Shown here: positions 22,301 through 34,454 of the stretch, one piece after another
How the letters are laid out: each line of letters begins with the position of its first letter
Numbering within the stretch: the stretch's first letter is position 1
Origin: Ophiobolus disseminans
Taxonomy: Eukaryota > Ascomycota > Dothideomycetes > Pleosporales > Phaeosphaeriaceae
Reading direction: 5' to 3'
Assembly: GCA_010093685.1 (NCBI GenBank)
Contig: MU006216.1
Location: forward strand, 97,040-161,039
Length of the DNA: 64,000 nucleotides
The notes under the pieces: model-generated
The model's database searches: none
Told to the model about the DNA's origin: nothing
The model's input: the letters and a program-made list of their open reading frames with translations, nothing else
Made by a program: the position numbers and the translations under genes

Positions 22301-24474
22301 CGCGAGGTTCTACTCGCACAAACATCTCAGCCCACGCCTGCAGTTCGGGCAACTTGCTGCTCAGGTGCTCTTTGACCGCCTCGCACGTGGAGTTGATCTC
22401 GAGAATGGTTTCGAACTTGCTGGGAAGAAGCTTATCGATCGTGTCGAGCAGAAATGTGGAATCCCATCGGTTAACTTTCAAAGCTTCCTGGAACAGCTCA
22501 TGTAAAAGTGTACCATATAACATCGGTGGGTTTGCCTTGCTGGTCGCCTTCACACGGTCTTGGAGTACTGCTCGCCGTAAACATCCAAAAGAGTCAGCGA
22601 CGACGGTTGCTGAGATCAAGTGGTCAGGATGTAGTATTAGCATGTTATGATGGTCGTCAACGATGCACTGCCTGGTGGATGTGAATTCTCCAATGACATG
22701 CACGAATGAGCCTTGTGTACATGGTGTATCAAGCCATGCTTGTCGTAATATGATTTGCTTGAAAAGCTTCGTCTTCTCATCCTCGACAAGCAAAACCTAA
22801 TGCTATTAGCGCTGTGCTGCACGGACGAGGAAAGAGCGTGGTTACCTTTTCGGACATACGATGACCCCGATCAGTGATGTAATAGCCTTCATCGACTCGC
22901 TTGATGAGATAGCGTTGAATAGCTCTTGTGTCCTGTTGACTCTTCCAGACTTAGTATGTTCATTGTCGTGGAAATGTGGAAGGTCTACGTACAGTATTTG
23001 CGGGTGTCTGGGTAGCAGCAACTTCAGCTGCGGCAAAAACATCAACGTCTATGTCATCCCCAAACTCATCATCGTCATCGTCATCATCAATCAGGTTGAT
23101 GACTGGCGGCGGCGCCGACATTCTTGTGGCTGCTCGAGGATTTGCTTCTGTAGCAAGGCTTATGGCCTTCTGTGACTGTGACACCTCCGCTCTACTCTCG
23201 ACTAGAGACGCAACGTGCTCAAGATCCGCAGCAAAGCCATCCTCGTCATCGTCCATGCCAAATTCATCGTCACTTTCTGCGTCCCTTGTTTGCGCGACGG
23301 CTGGTTGTTGCTGCTGAGGAGGAGCGTATATCGGTTCAGTTGGTGTTGTTGGATCGCTTTCCTGCGGCACTGCTTGCACTGGCTGCTCGGCGATTTGATG
23401 AGGTTCGTCAAGAACATCCGCCATATCAGCGTCAAAGTCGTCGTCCCCAAACTCATCCGATGAAAATCTCTCAGGCTCATAGTCTTCTACGGCAATGTCC
23501 TCTCCGACAAGTCCCTCTTCCCCCCGCAAGGTTTCTGAAGATTCCGCGCCTGGATCTTGGGGGCGACGCTGCAGGGGTGAGCCTGACGACTCGAGATGGC
23601 GATCTGAAGCATCAGGCAAGGGGGATGAGCTCGAGGGTAGTTGAGAAGATATCTTTGACTGTGATCTTGACACGCATTCCTTCATACGCTGGACCATGCT
23701 GGCGATGTTGGGCTTGTTCGGCTGGCCAAGCATGACACCGTCTGAGCTTGGGGCAGCCGCAAAAACGTCTTCAGCACTCATTTGCTCGCCCTGAAATACC
23801 CCGTGCGTTCGTCTTCGCTTTCTGGTCGAGGCAGGAAACTCGTGGCCGCAGCTTGCCCAACGCCGTAGCCCACTGACACTACCGGCAGCAAGCGCAGACC
23901 GCGGTGACGACTCGTTGATGAGATGCGCGAAAGCTACACTCTTGTTGGCGCTTGGTGTTCCCTTGTTGCTTGTATAGCGACTCCACAATTCCAAAGCGGG
24001 GTCTGCTTGAGGCGTTGTAAGGTCCTTCTTGGCGCCCAGTGCGTGGTCCTCTTGCGATGGGGCGACGGGCGAGGAGCTTCTAGCACGTCTCTTGTTCTTG
24101 CGAGGCAGGGGTGTGTTCATGGGCTGTGACCCACGCCAGATCAAGTGCTCCTCGGGTGATACAACCGGCTGCGGCGCGTGTCTCGACGAGTCGTCAATGT
24201 TGCCCACCAGATCTGCTAGCGGTAGCCTCTTCATGGCCGGGGTCGACGGCGGCGGGCACGTTTTCGAGGTCGCGGGCTTTGGCGTGACAGCGGCATTTCC
24301 CCCGTCCCTCACGACCGGTGGCGCCCTTCTCATCTCGTCTGTCGTCGAGGCCTTCCTTAGCGCCCTCGGAAGGTTCTCTTTCTCGGCGTCTCGTTCCTTC
24401 CCTCCCTCGACGATGGGAGCGCCTTCGATGAACTGGAAAGCTTTGAGCTTGGTCCGGGTCTGAGTTGATGGCAT
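19382..24474 (-). CDS. DNA2: DNA replication helicase/nuclease DNA2
   Basis: Dna2 trims long Okazaki flaps and resects DNA ends in the nucleus. Exons (minus strand): 24474-22993, 22932-22846, 22796-22040, 21990-19382, about 1644 residues. Exon 1 is a long disordered, acidic N-terminus. The nuclease domain includes YGTLLHELFQEAL and PFEVKTGK (RecB-type Glu/Lys), with Fe-S cysteines at CLRRAVLQDR and CQKCYAQEPC. The SF1 helicase domain has Walker A GMPGTGKTTT, Walker B CIVDEASQ, GDHYQLPPL, EHQYRM, FQGRDKEVVIVSCVRSN and VNVALTRAR. The third intron uses a GC-AG pair (TACG|GCAAGG...GTGTAG). Both other introns are GT-AG and 48-60 nt long. A basic C-terminal tail follows the helicase. It is divergent from the mitochondrial carrier gene. 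Confidence 0.95.
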
Positions 24475-25171
24475 AATAGGCGGTCCGGTGACAACGTGCC
24501 TTGGGGGCGGGGCAGGATGGTTATGCTGGTGGGGGAAGGCTGGCGCGTTGCCCGTGCGATGCCATTGGCCTCGATATGGCTAGAAGCAAAGGTCAGAAGT
24601 GTGAATGAGGCGCAGATTACGCCGAATCTACCTTCTGCTTCTGATTCTGGTCAAAGAAGGACTTCTGGCGCGTGGACATGGAGATGGGATGGATAGCGTT
24701 AACGGCTGAGTTGACGCGATCGAGGACGCGACGAGGTTGGCGATGATTGGCTGTGCAGTCGCCGCTAAGATCGTGTGATCACGTGGTGCAAGCGGCTGAA
24801 TCAAGCGATATCGGGTCCAGGCGCACCAAACGCCGAGATGGACATGCATTGGTCTGGTCTTTGGATGGTTGTTGAGTGTCACCGAATTGACATCGCTTGG
24901 CATATCTTCGTGGGAGTCTGTGACAGTTTAACGTGAAGCTTTCTGTTGTTGCTGGATATCGTAGGCGGGCCAAAGGATAGATGTGCTTGCTTTTCCGGTC
25001 GCCAAAGCTTTATCGATTCGCTAGCATGTCCTAAGCGGAATCTGGCGATCACATCCCACGTCTTCCCCGGATCTTGAAGCTTGTACCCACGGTGGTCCAT
25101 CCGCACCCGCACACCTCCTCTCTTCCTCTTTCTGATCTTCCTCACTTCGCCCACCACCTTCCACCGCCAAC
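24475..25171. promoter_or_regulatory. Divergent DNA2 / mitochondrial carrier intergenic region
   Basis: This 697-bp spacer separates two divergently transcribed genes and must hold both promoters. The 100 bp before the carrier start are pyrimidine-rich (CACACCTCCTCTCTTCCTCTT), a common feature of fungal promoters and 5' leaders. No specific factor site was identified. Confidence 0.5.
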
Positions 25172-26511
25172 ATGTCTCAAGCCGACGCGAAGCCCCTGCC
25201 GTTCGTCTACCAGTTCATGGCGGGTAAGTCTCAATTGCGGGCACTGCAAGCTCCAATGCGATGGGCGTGACTTTTTGGCAGCTTGCTAGAAGAAGCAATA
25301 CGCCACACTACCACACTTCAAAGCTTCGCGCAACAAACATATATTGCTGTTGAAGCTTTGACATATGCGAAATCTCACTGACAATGTGCAGGTGCCGTGG
25401 CTGGTGTGTCGGAAGTGAGTGCGCTCTTATGAGGGTCAAGCTCATGCTGTCGCGGCAATGCTAATGGAGCATGTGCACAGATTTTGATCATGTGAGACGT
25501 CTCCCGCCCTCGCAATTAAAACTTGTAGTTGCTAACACACCAAAGGTACCCGTTGGACGTCGTCAAGACCCGAGTGTAAGCGATGGCGCGTACCCGTTCC
25601 TTCATGGACCGATCTGATCTTGTGCAGACAGCTGCAGACCAGCAAGGCCACCGGTGACGAAGCATACAATGGCATGGTAGACTGCTTCAGGAAGATCATC
25701 AAGCATGAGGGGTATGCCCTACAACCCAGAAGGCACATAAATGGAGATTGACGTCTGGCAGTGCCTCAAGACTGTACCGCGGTATCTCCGCTCCCATTCT
25801 TATGGAGGCACCCAAAAGGTAAGCTCCGAGACCCAATTCCTTCTGCCACTAACACGCCACAGGGCCACCAAATTCGCCGCAAACGACTCCTGGGGCGCAT
25901 TCTACCGCAACCTATTCGGCGTCAACAAAATGAACCAATCCCTCTCCATCCTCACGGGCGCAACCGCAGGCGCAACCGAATCCTTCGTCGTTGTCCCCTT
26001 CGAGCTCGTCAAAATCCGGTTACAAGACAAGGCCCAGGCGCACAAGTACAACGGCATGATCGACTGCGTCACAAAGATCGTCAAGCAGGAGGGGCCCTTG
26101 ACACTCTACCAAGGCCTCGAGTCGACCATGTGGCGACACATTCTGTGGAACGCCGGCTACTTTGGCTGCATCTTCCAGGTTCGAGCGCTCCTCCCCGCGG
26201 CGTCCAACAAGAAGGGCCAAATCACGAATGATCTGATTTCAGGCGCGGTTGGAGGCACAGTCGGAACTATCCTGAACACCCCAATGGACGTAGTCAAGTC
26301 GCGCATCCAGAACTCGCCAAAGGTCGCGGGGCAGGTTCCAAAGTACAACTGGGCGTTTCCTGCGCTGGGCACGGTTGCGAGGGAAGAAGGCTTCAGCGCG
26401 CTGTACAAGGGCTTCCTGCCCAAGGTGCTGCGACTCGGTCCTGGCGGCGGTATCTTGCTCGTCGTCTTCACAGGCGTCATGGACTTTTTCCGCAAGATGC
26501 GCAATGAGTAG
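25172..26511 (+). CDS. ODC1: Mitochondrial 2-oxodicarboxylate carrier
   Basis: An inner-membrane antiporter that exchanges 2-oxoadipate and 2-oxoglutarate, linked to lysine metabolism. Exons: 25172-25223, 25392-25414, 25481-25491, 25546-25575, 25628-25711, 25762-25818, 25863-26511. Three mitochondrial-carrier repeats are visible through their signatures: YPLDVVKTRVQLQ, PFELVKIRLQDKA and TPMDVVKSRIQN, each followed by the conserved G-containing helix. The N-terminus (MSQADAKPLPFVYQFMAG) and the KFAANDSWG segment fit the ODC branch. The third exon is only 11 nt (encoding I-L-I-M across its splice junctions). Gene structure is very intron-dense in the first third, then one long exon. Convergent with the MAPKKK gene downstream. 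Confidence 0.92.
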
Positions 26512-27248
26512 GTAGACGACAGGCGGTATATGTCACTTTTGCAGCATATCATACAGCAGGGCCATAGACTGTACATCCCCATCCTCCTCCCGCTTTGCTC
26601 CACCAGCGAAGCAGGAGTGAATCAATATCCATCATCACCCACCCAAACCACCATGTGCACGTGCGTGAACAAAAAAATGAACAAGCCCCTCAAGGCAATC
26701 GTTGCTATGTACCCCACCCTGCCCTTCACAACAAGCAACGCTGCTAATGTGAAGAATCCTACTCAAGTACAAAAGTAATACCAGGAACACCCCCAGCGCA
26801 AAACGTACTCCATCGCTAATGCAAACCCAACGCTCGCAATGTATGTGCGTATTTTCAATTCGACCAAAACAAAGCGAACCCTCCCTTCTCATGAAACGCT
26901 AGCGAGAAGGGAGAGGCAGAAGCGCAAACCAAAAAAGAGAGGGAAGAATAGACATTAAGAGAACCGCCAGGTCAATCTGCGGGACGGGACGGGAAAGTAT
27001 GTGAGAGGAAACAAAGAAGATAGGGTGCCAAATCACTCTGGATCCAAGAAACTTCCACGCCGATACGTACTCCCGCCTCCACTCCCACTCCGCGCGAGAC
27101 GAGGACGCGAAATCGACGTAGCGTTCGGCGAAGACTCGAAGCACAGAGTAGATGGACAAGTTGTGAACGATCCAGAGCGCGGAAGAAGGACGCGACTCGC
27201 AACTACACGCAACCTCGACGTTAGCTCTAAACCACGACAGGAAAGAAG
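26512..27248. other. Convergent 3' intergenic region
   Basis: The two flanking genes point at each other, so this 737-bp stretch should hold both 3' UTRs. It is A-rich in the part next to the carrier. I see no gene. Confidence 0.5.
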
Positions 27249-30200
27249 CTAAGTCCCCGTCGCATAAGAATTATGCCTACTACTCGCCGGCGTCCCCCCC
27301 GCACTGCTGGACTCCGTACTCGGCGTCTGCGGCTCGAGACTAAGCTGCGCCTTGAGCGTCATAATCCAATCATGCTGTAGCAACTCGGCGGCGCTGGCGC
27401 GCTTACTCGGATCGCGCTCGAAGCATTTTTTCAAAAAGTCGATGCCCGACTCGGATAGCTGGTCGTGCGCGGGCAGCTGTGGCGGATCGCCCTGCGCAAT
27501 GTGGTACATGATGGCCCACTCGTTGTCCATGGACGCCCAGGGGCGGCGGCCCGTCGCCATTTCGAGGATCACGCAGCCGAGCGACCACACGTCCACGGCG
27601 CCGTGGCGGCCCGTTGAGCCGCCGCGGATGACTTCGGGGGACATGTACATTGGCGTGCCGGTCATGGAGCGCTGGCGGCCTTGGCGGGTTGCGCTGTGTT
27701 CTGCGGCGAGGGTGCGGCCTTGGCGGGCGATGAGTTTGGCGGCGCCGAAGTCGACGTATTTGATTACGCCGTTGTGGTCGAGGAGGATGTCTGTGGGATG
27801 TTAGTGTGGGTTCAGAGAAGGGGGCGGGGGTCGTACTCTCGGGCTTGATGTCGCGGTGCACCACGCCGCTGTCGTGGAGATAGGCGAGGCCCTCCAACAT
27901 CTGCAGTCCGTAGACCGTGATGACTGTTTCGTCTTCGATGCGGCCGTGTTCGAGCAGGCCAGCGAGCGAGCCGCCGGAGCAGTATTCCATAAAGATGTAG
28001 ACCTTGTCTCTGTGCGGCTCGATACCGTAGTATGACACAATGTTCGGGTGGTCGAGCACTTGTAGTACGCCCATCTCGTCTCTGATCTGAGCGACAATAG
28101 TGGGAATGAGCTGTGGATCCTGGAGACGAATTTCCTTGACGGCCATCAAGTGGCCAGAGTCGAGGTTCATAGCAGCGTACACGGAGCCGAAAGTACCGCC
28201 ACCGACGAACTGTCCCTGTTGCCATCGCAGTGTGACATTGGTAGCGGACGACGATAGGTAGGTCAATGCTCGGTCGGCTTCGTTAGAGTCTTCCAGCACC
28301 CTACCCAGGGCTTGACGTTCGGCTTCCTTCTCTTTTCTGAACGAGTCAATTTCGTCCAGTCTCTGCATCCATTGCATCTGCGTCAACTCGATCGACTCTT
28401 CATCATTCTTTGAATTCTGAGGATCAGCCAGATTCTTTCCAGCGATGGCATTCAGACGCTGTCTTTCAGCCTGGGCAGCAATGGTGGATCTGGCGCCCAT
28501 GATGTCAAAATGCGAGATCAGGACCGACATGCATCCAGCGACCTTGAGTCGCAGCCGAGCGTACTCCTCGTCACTGATGGACAAGATGTTCTGCCCACGC
28601 GTCATCATCATGGAGAACTCGAGAGCGACGACAGCCCATCGGAATGTCTTTCGGTCCGATGCTATGCAGTCATCGCAGATGAAGCTGACCCAGTCCAGGG
28701 CCAGTCTGGTCAACTTGATGTTGTTCATCGCTCGACGGTTGTAGTCCATGTACAACACGGAACGCTGTCCAAACTCAGTTGCGAACGCAAAACATGTCTG
28801 GATGAGATCCTGACAGTCCAGCCCCTGAGTCTGCTTGCGGACGATTTCAACACTGTCCATGATGGTGTTGGAGAGCTTCCAGGCCGTCTTCTTGATCTTT
28901 TGCAACTCTGCATTGACACGCGTAAGGTTGGCTCTCTGGTCGATGAGCGTGTGCAGTTCCATGTTGATGCACTGCAGGAATGACAAGTTGGCGTTCGCCA
29001 GGCGCTGTTGGGAGCCGTCGGCGACCAAGCGCAACCGTCCCCGCTTCAGGTCCAGATGGGGCTCCAGGACGTGCGCTGTCAGTCTCGTGCCAGCCCAGTA
29101 TATTTCCTCCTCCGGTTTGATGATCAAGACGTACGGGTTGGAGGGGTCTTCTGGAGCCTCTTCGGCATGGTAACAGGTCGTAAGGAGAGACTGAATGTCT
29201 TCTGGCCTGTCCCGCAGAGCTGGCGAGGCGATGATGTAGACGCCCGTGTTCGTACCGCCGCTGGTCTCGACGAGAAAATGGCCGGTGATGACCAGCGCCT
29301 CGTAAAAGTCGTTGAGCTGCTCCTGGTCCAGGTCAATGTGGTTGATGTTGTACTCGGTGCAGTTCTCAAAGCGCTGTGTGAGGATCCTGGAGAAACGGAA
29401 CAGCTTACGCTGGCGCACACGCACAGAGTCGAGGATCTGCTTGTAGCGCTTCTCCATTTCGGAGCCGGTGAGCTCGTCGGGCCGCCGCTGCAGCTCCCGC
29501 TCGAAGTGGGCGCTGAGCCGGGTGAGCGACTTGGAGGTGAGGACGCTGAACTGCTCGGCGGTCTCAACATCGCCGCCCTGGAGCTGGCGGCCGAGCTTGT
29601 TGCAGAACTCCCACTCCTGCTCGAGGATTTCGGCCTCCTTGAACGTGTTCTTGTTCGCGGCGAGCTTCGAGTTGAGCATCTTGAAGTAGAACTTGAGCGC
29701 GTCGAGGACGACGGTGTCGAAGTTCTCCTCGATGCAGGGGGGCAGCTCCCAGCCGGGCTCCGGGCGCGAGATAACGAGGTAGCTCTCCTTGACCTGGCCG
29801 GCCATGGCGAGCAGGATCTGGAACTGGGCAATCATCTGCTCGGCCAGCATGACGCCCTGCTGCGAGGGGTCCTTGATCTTCTGGGCGTACGACAGGCGCA
29901 CGCGGATGATCTCCTGGAGGAGGCGGGACGGGAAGTTGATGAGCGTCAGTAACTCCTCGATGTAGGGCGGCAGGTGGCGGTCGGCGAACTTCTCAGCGTT
30001 GGCGATGAGCGTCGTCTTGGCCTTCTGGATGACCTTCTCGAGCGGCTTGAGCAGGTTGGTGTCGCCCTGCAGCGACTTGAGGCCGTCCTCCTTGAGAATG
30101 CGGTCGATAAACGAAGACTCGTCGGTGAGGTGGTGGTCCTGCGAGGAGCGCGGGCGCGGCTTCACGAAGTCGAGCTCCTCGTTGCCGACCCACTTCTTGA

Positions 30201-31425
30201 GGATGGACATCTCGGTGTTGATGAGGGCGATGGTGTTGTGCCAGGCGATGACGGCGTCGCAGGCGTCCTTGTATGGCTGCGAGGCGGCGCGCGGGTAGGC
30301 CGCCTCGAGGGCCTGGTGGGTGGGGTAGACGCTCTCCACCTTCTCGATCTTGCGCACAATGTCCTCGACCTGCTGGGCGGCCGTCTGCCCGGCCTCGGCG
30401 GCGCCCTCGACCTCGAAGGAGATGATGCTCTCGAGGTTGGCGCGGATCTTGCCGCGGGCGTCGTCGACGAGGCGGCGCTGGGCCTGCAGCGAGCGGCCGC
30501 AGACCTTGGCGCGCACGCCCATCCAGATCTCGGCCTTCATGGTGTTGTCGCCCGTCTGCTCGGTGCTGCCGATCAGGCGCTTCTTCTCCTGCTTGACCAC
30601 GTCGCCCGTCAGCACGCTCGCCAGCATTGAGTGCCACTCGAGGCGCTCGCGGTTGGCGGGGATCTTGAGCTCCTCGACCGAGGGCTGCATGTCGTCGTTG
30701 TTGCCATAGTAGAGCAGCGTCTCCTGGTCGTAGGGGTCGTTGTCGACGTACTCGGCGGTGCTGGGCGACTCTTCGTCCGTCTCGCTGTCGGTGCTGTAGC
30801 CGAGGCTCGGGGTGCGTATGGCCGGGTCGAAGAAATCATCCTGCTCGTTCTCCTGGCGGATGCGCTGCACGTACGCCTTCTCCTGCGCGCGGTAGTCGGC
30901 GTTGGGGTTGCGGCGGGCGCGCGAGGCCGACGTATTGCGCGTGCGGTGGGCGCTGGAGTTGAGCGAGTACTGCTGCGGGCGGCGCGCGGGTGCGTAGGCG
31001 TTGGAGACGGTGCGGATGGCCCCGGGGCGCGGCGTGCGCGCTGAGGGGGGCCCGCTGCTGCTGCTGCTGCCGCCGCCGTTGGTCGTCGGCGGGAGGTCGG
31101 TCATGATGGCGGGTCCGCGGGCGCGTGAGGGCAGCGAGGTGCCGTTGCCGTTGCCGTTGCCGTTGCTCCAGGTGTAGCCCGCGCCGTTCAGAGGGGGCAC
31201 TTCGTCCATGGGCGTCGCAGACACGGGCGGTGCAAACTGGAACTGCCCTTCGCCGCCGCGGCCGCCAAGCGCGGCGTCGTGATCGTGGTCCGACTCGCCA
31301 GACGACGACTCGGAGCTCCCAGTGCGTACGGGGCCGTTCACCGCGACAGGCTTGGCCGGGTCCGCCATGCTGTCGTCTGGGCTGCTGTGGGCGATGTTGA
31401 AGCGCACCCCTCGGCCCTCGCCCAT
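27249..31425 (-). CDS. sskB: MAP kinase kinase kinase, Ssk2/Ssk22/SskB type (HOG pathway)
   Basis: This kinase phosphorylates the Pbs2 MAPKK in the high-osmolarity/stress pathway. Two exons (31425-27837 and 27790-27249) give about 1376 residues. The N-terminal 300 residues are low-complexity, rich in Ser, Gly and Asn. The middle region (about 300-1050) is the Ssk2-specific regulatory domain, which binds the response regulator Ssk1 in yeast. The kinase domain occupies about 1070-1345: GGGTFGSVYAAM (glycine loop), MAVKEIRLQD (Lys), HRDIKPENILLD (split by the 46-nt intron inside the Asn codon), VDFGAAKL, GTPMYMSPEVIRG and DVWSLGCVILEM. The residues before the domain are conserved in this family. 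The far 5' coding part is very GC-rich. High confidence in the family; orthology to SskB is inferred from the architecture. Confidence 0.94.
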
Positions 31426-32135
31426 GATAACTTGGGTTGACGCGGGCGCCTACGTCGTGTGAGGCAATGATCAGCGCCGAAGCCTGTTCTCGGGCTCCAG
31501 CTGTGGCGGTGCAATTTAAGAGAATCCTGGTTCACATCACACGCTGCTCATGATGCCTGCTGCGATGCTTGCTTTTGGATGCATCTGGCGTCATGGCAGA
31601 AATTGCGTCCAGGCAGGACACAGCACCCGTCTAGCTCCTTCCACAAGCTGCCGGGGCCTTCCATCTGCGAGCCCGTTGAGCGCGCAGTCATTAAACTTCG
31701 GCCTAGGCGCACGTGCAGCCCGTCTGCATGTGATGTCGTGCCGTCAACGTCGCCACACTGACATCGACGCGCACCGCGGGGCAGCTCTAGCCGGCCTCTA
31801 GAGCGCGTCCCGTCCGCTTTCAGCCTCACCTCCGCACCATGTCTTGCACGAAGGAATGTCGTGATTCACAGGGTCTGGAGTAGAGGTCTAGACTCTGGAG
31901 GAGTCTGCGGCGGTATCAGCCTGCACGTTCGGACATACCTGCTTCAGCTGCTCAGGGTTGACTTCATGGCTGGTAAATGTATTGTGAAGCGCAGGGCACT
32001 GCGCCACAATTCACTCCACCAAACATTTCATCACTCCACATTTCACTGTACTATACATAGGTAGAGCTCATGTTTGGCAATGCACCGATATTGCAATACT
32101 TCATGTCCTAGCACAACCCAATCAATACATACGCC
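31426..32135. other. Promoter of the MAPKKK and 3' flank of the transporter
   Basis: A 710-bp stretch without a supported gene. The part next to 31426 is GC-rich like the start of the MAPKKK; the part next to the transporter contains an A/T-richer run typical of 3' UTRs. Confidence 0.45.
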
Positions 32136-34072
32136 CTAAATATCCTTCCTCGCGTTCTTGCTCTTGTGCCTAATCCGCTTACCGAACCTGTACAGCAGAA
32201 AGGGGATAGGTATGAACGCAATGCCCAAAAACGCTAACAGGCTGCTCGCCCAGTCGATACCCAGCTGGTGATACATGCCCGTCGCAAACAGCGGAAACCC
32301 AGCACCAAATGCACTCCGCATCAGATCGTTCCCCGCCAGTACGCTGGCCACCGAGTCCGGATACGCATCGCTTAGGTACGGCAGCACGGCGTTGAATAGC
32401 GTGAACGCTGCCATGCCGAAGAAGGACGTCCCGATGATTGGAACTATCCAATGGATGCTTTCACGTGAAGTCCATCCAAACCAGAATAAACAAATAGGAA
32501 CGGCGAAACACCCTACCATGGCGGGTATGAGCCGCTTCTCCGGCTCAATGTTGCCGTTGTCGTCGAACTGCTTCTCCTGCCAGAAGTACAGCCACGTGAA
32601 CAGGCAGGCGCAGGCGATCAGTGTGCCGACGAGTATACCCAGGAAAGCCACGCCTTCAAGCCCGAGGTTGAAGCCGTAGATCTCGCTGAAAACGAGCGGG
32701 AACGACTCGAACCAGATATAGAGCAGTCCGTAAATCAATGCAATATACAGGTTTAGCAGAAAGACGATTGGTTCTTGGAAGTTGAGCGTGATGGGCTTGA
32801 CGAGCGTCATGAGGACGATCTGGATGATGATCAGATGATTTTAGTTGTGTGGTGAAAGGTGGACTTACGTCTTTCGGTCCCATGTTGTCAGCTGCGAGTT
32901 CCGGCTCGCACGTAAAGCGGTCGTCGCCGGTGAGCTTGCGGAGGCGCTTGGTGCGTCGGTAGAGAATGTTGGGTGAACTCGTCTCAGGGAGAAGGAAGAA
33001 CAGAAAGATCAGACAACACCCAGAAAGCCACATAAGCTCCCATATCGTCCACTGCCAGCCGTGCAGTGGCTTGCCAGTAGTCATGTTGGCCTGCACAGCA
33101 AATCCGCCGACAAGAGGGCCTAGTACCGGACCGCAAACTGCTCCCACGCCCCAAATAGCAAGCCCGTATGCTTGCTTTTGTGGACGATACATATCCGCAA
33201 TGGTGGCACCTCCAGTGGCGAGCGCAGGCGAGCCGAAGAAGCCAGTCAAGAAGCGGAAGGCTAGCAGCATACCGAAATTAGACGCGTACACAGTTGGCAA
33301 CTGAAACATAACGAAGACAACTACACGGATATAGTCAGCATACACTTTCGTCGATAACGGGTCGTGAAACTTACATAGAGTGCCAATGTACACCCACAAC
33401 CGTCCGATCTGAGGGATTTCGCTCATGGGCGACCAGATGATAGGTCCAAGACCATACCCAGCAACGTATAGAGTGAGCCCAAGGGTGGCAGGAACTTGTG
33501 CAACGCCAAAGACTTGCACGACGTCTAGTAAGCCCGGCGTGTAGATCGCGGATCCAATGTACACCGAGAAGGTGAGGAAGCATATTTCGAACGTGACGAA
33601 GACTTTCTTTGCGCGTGACCAGTTCCTAGGATTCTGTCGAGTCATGTCAGTAAGATTACAACAGACAAGAAATGCTAGAACATACCTGCGGATCCTCAGG
33701 TCCATACCAATCAATTACATGCTTATCCTTCCCCTTCTCGGGATCAACCCGCACACCACTGGCCTCATTGTGCTCTTCGCCAACATGCGTGCGCGACGAA
33801 GTCTCCGAGTTTCTCTGCGCGCGATCAAGTTCATTGGGCTGCTGTTCCGGCGCATCAGTCGTGCCATGATGCGCCATGTGTCCCGACTTCTCCTCGTGAA
33901 CGTATCTCTTCCATAGTTCGTGGTCCTGCTCCTCGGGGTATTGGAAGTACTTTTGCCGTGTGACGAGGCGCACAATGTGCCCGAAAGGCGAGTCGCGGAT
34001 GAGATCTGCGACCATACTGGGGAAGCACTGCGCGGAATGAAGATCTGGAAGAACTTGAGGTGTTGATACCAT
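32136..34072 (-). CDS. MFS transporter, DHA1 family (FLR1/MDR1-like)
   Basis: A plasma-membrane proton antiporter of the drug:H+ antiporter-1 family. Exons (minus strand): 34072-33686, 33633-33375, 33320-32869, 32819-32136, about 593 residues. The N-terminus (about 130 residues) is hydrophilic and ends in VIDWYGPEDPQNPRNWSRAKK, the usual lead-in to TM1 in this group. Signatures: YVAGYGLGPIIWSPMSEIPQIGR (motif A region), FRFLTGFFGSPALATGGATI, WGVGAVCGPVLGPLVGG (antiporter motif C), and in the C-half ALIYGLLYIWFESFPLVF, with twelve hydrophobic segments in all. Substrate cannot be read from the sequence; related proteins export azoles and other toxic compounds. No cluster partners are adjacent, so it may act alone. 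All three introns are 49-54 nt. Confidence 0.9.
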
Positions 34073-34454
34073 GGAGTACCGTCACCGTCTTAAAGCTTCC
34101 AGCTAACCCTTATTTCTGGTCCTGACATCATATACATCGCATATGTCAAATTTCCTTCACGTCAGTCATTAATCGCCCAGACTGGGTAAGCCTTACTCAA
34201 GACTTGGGCACGGAAAAGCTTGAACGAGACGGCTTGTCCGATCATGCAATTGTTGAGCGTGCAAATAGCAAAAGTCCATGACGATGGCGCCTCGGTAGCG
34301 ATCGGCGCTACCGGGAAAGATCTGATGGCGCTGCGGAGGGTTCGGATGCGGCGGAAGGGCGCTGGTGTGATCGATGTTTAGTCAGCTGCTACTGCTTCAG
34401 ATAGTGTCCGCACTATGTTGGAATCAGTGTAGGGCTCTGTATTCTTTCCACGTC
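34073..34454. other. Intergenic, transporter promoter side
   Basis: A 382-bp stretch upstream of the MFS gene. It contains a CATATGTCAAATTTCC segment but no recognisable regulatory element that I can support. Confidence 0.4.

Noticed and set aside
29008..31044. Long plus-strand open frames (up to 314 codons)
   Set aside because: They are complementary to the GC-rich MAPKKK coding region and show only its codon shadow.
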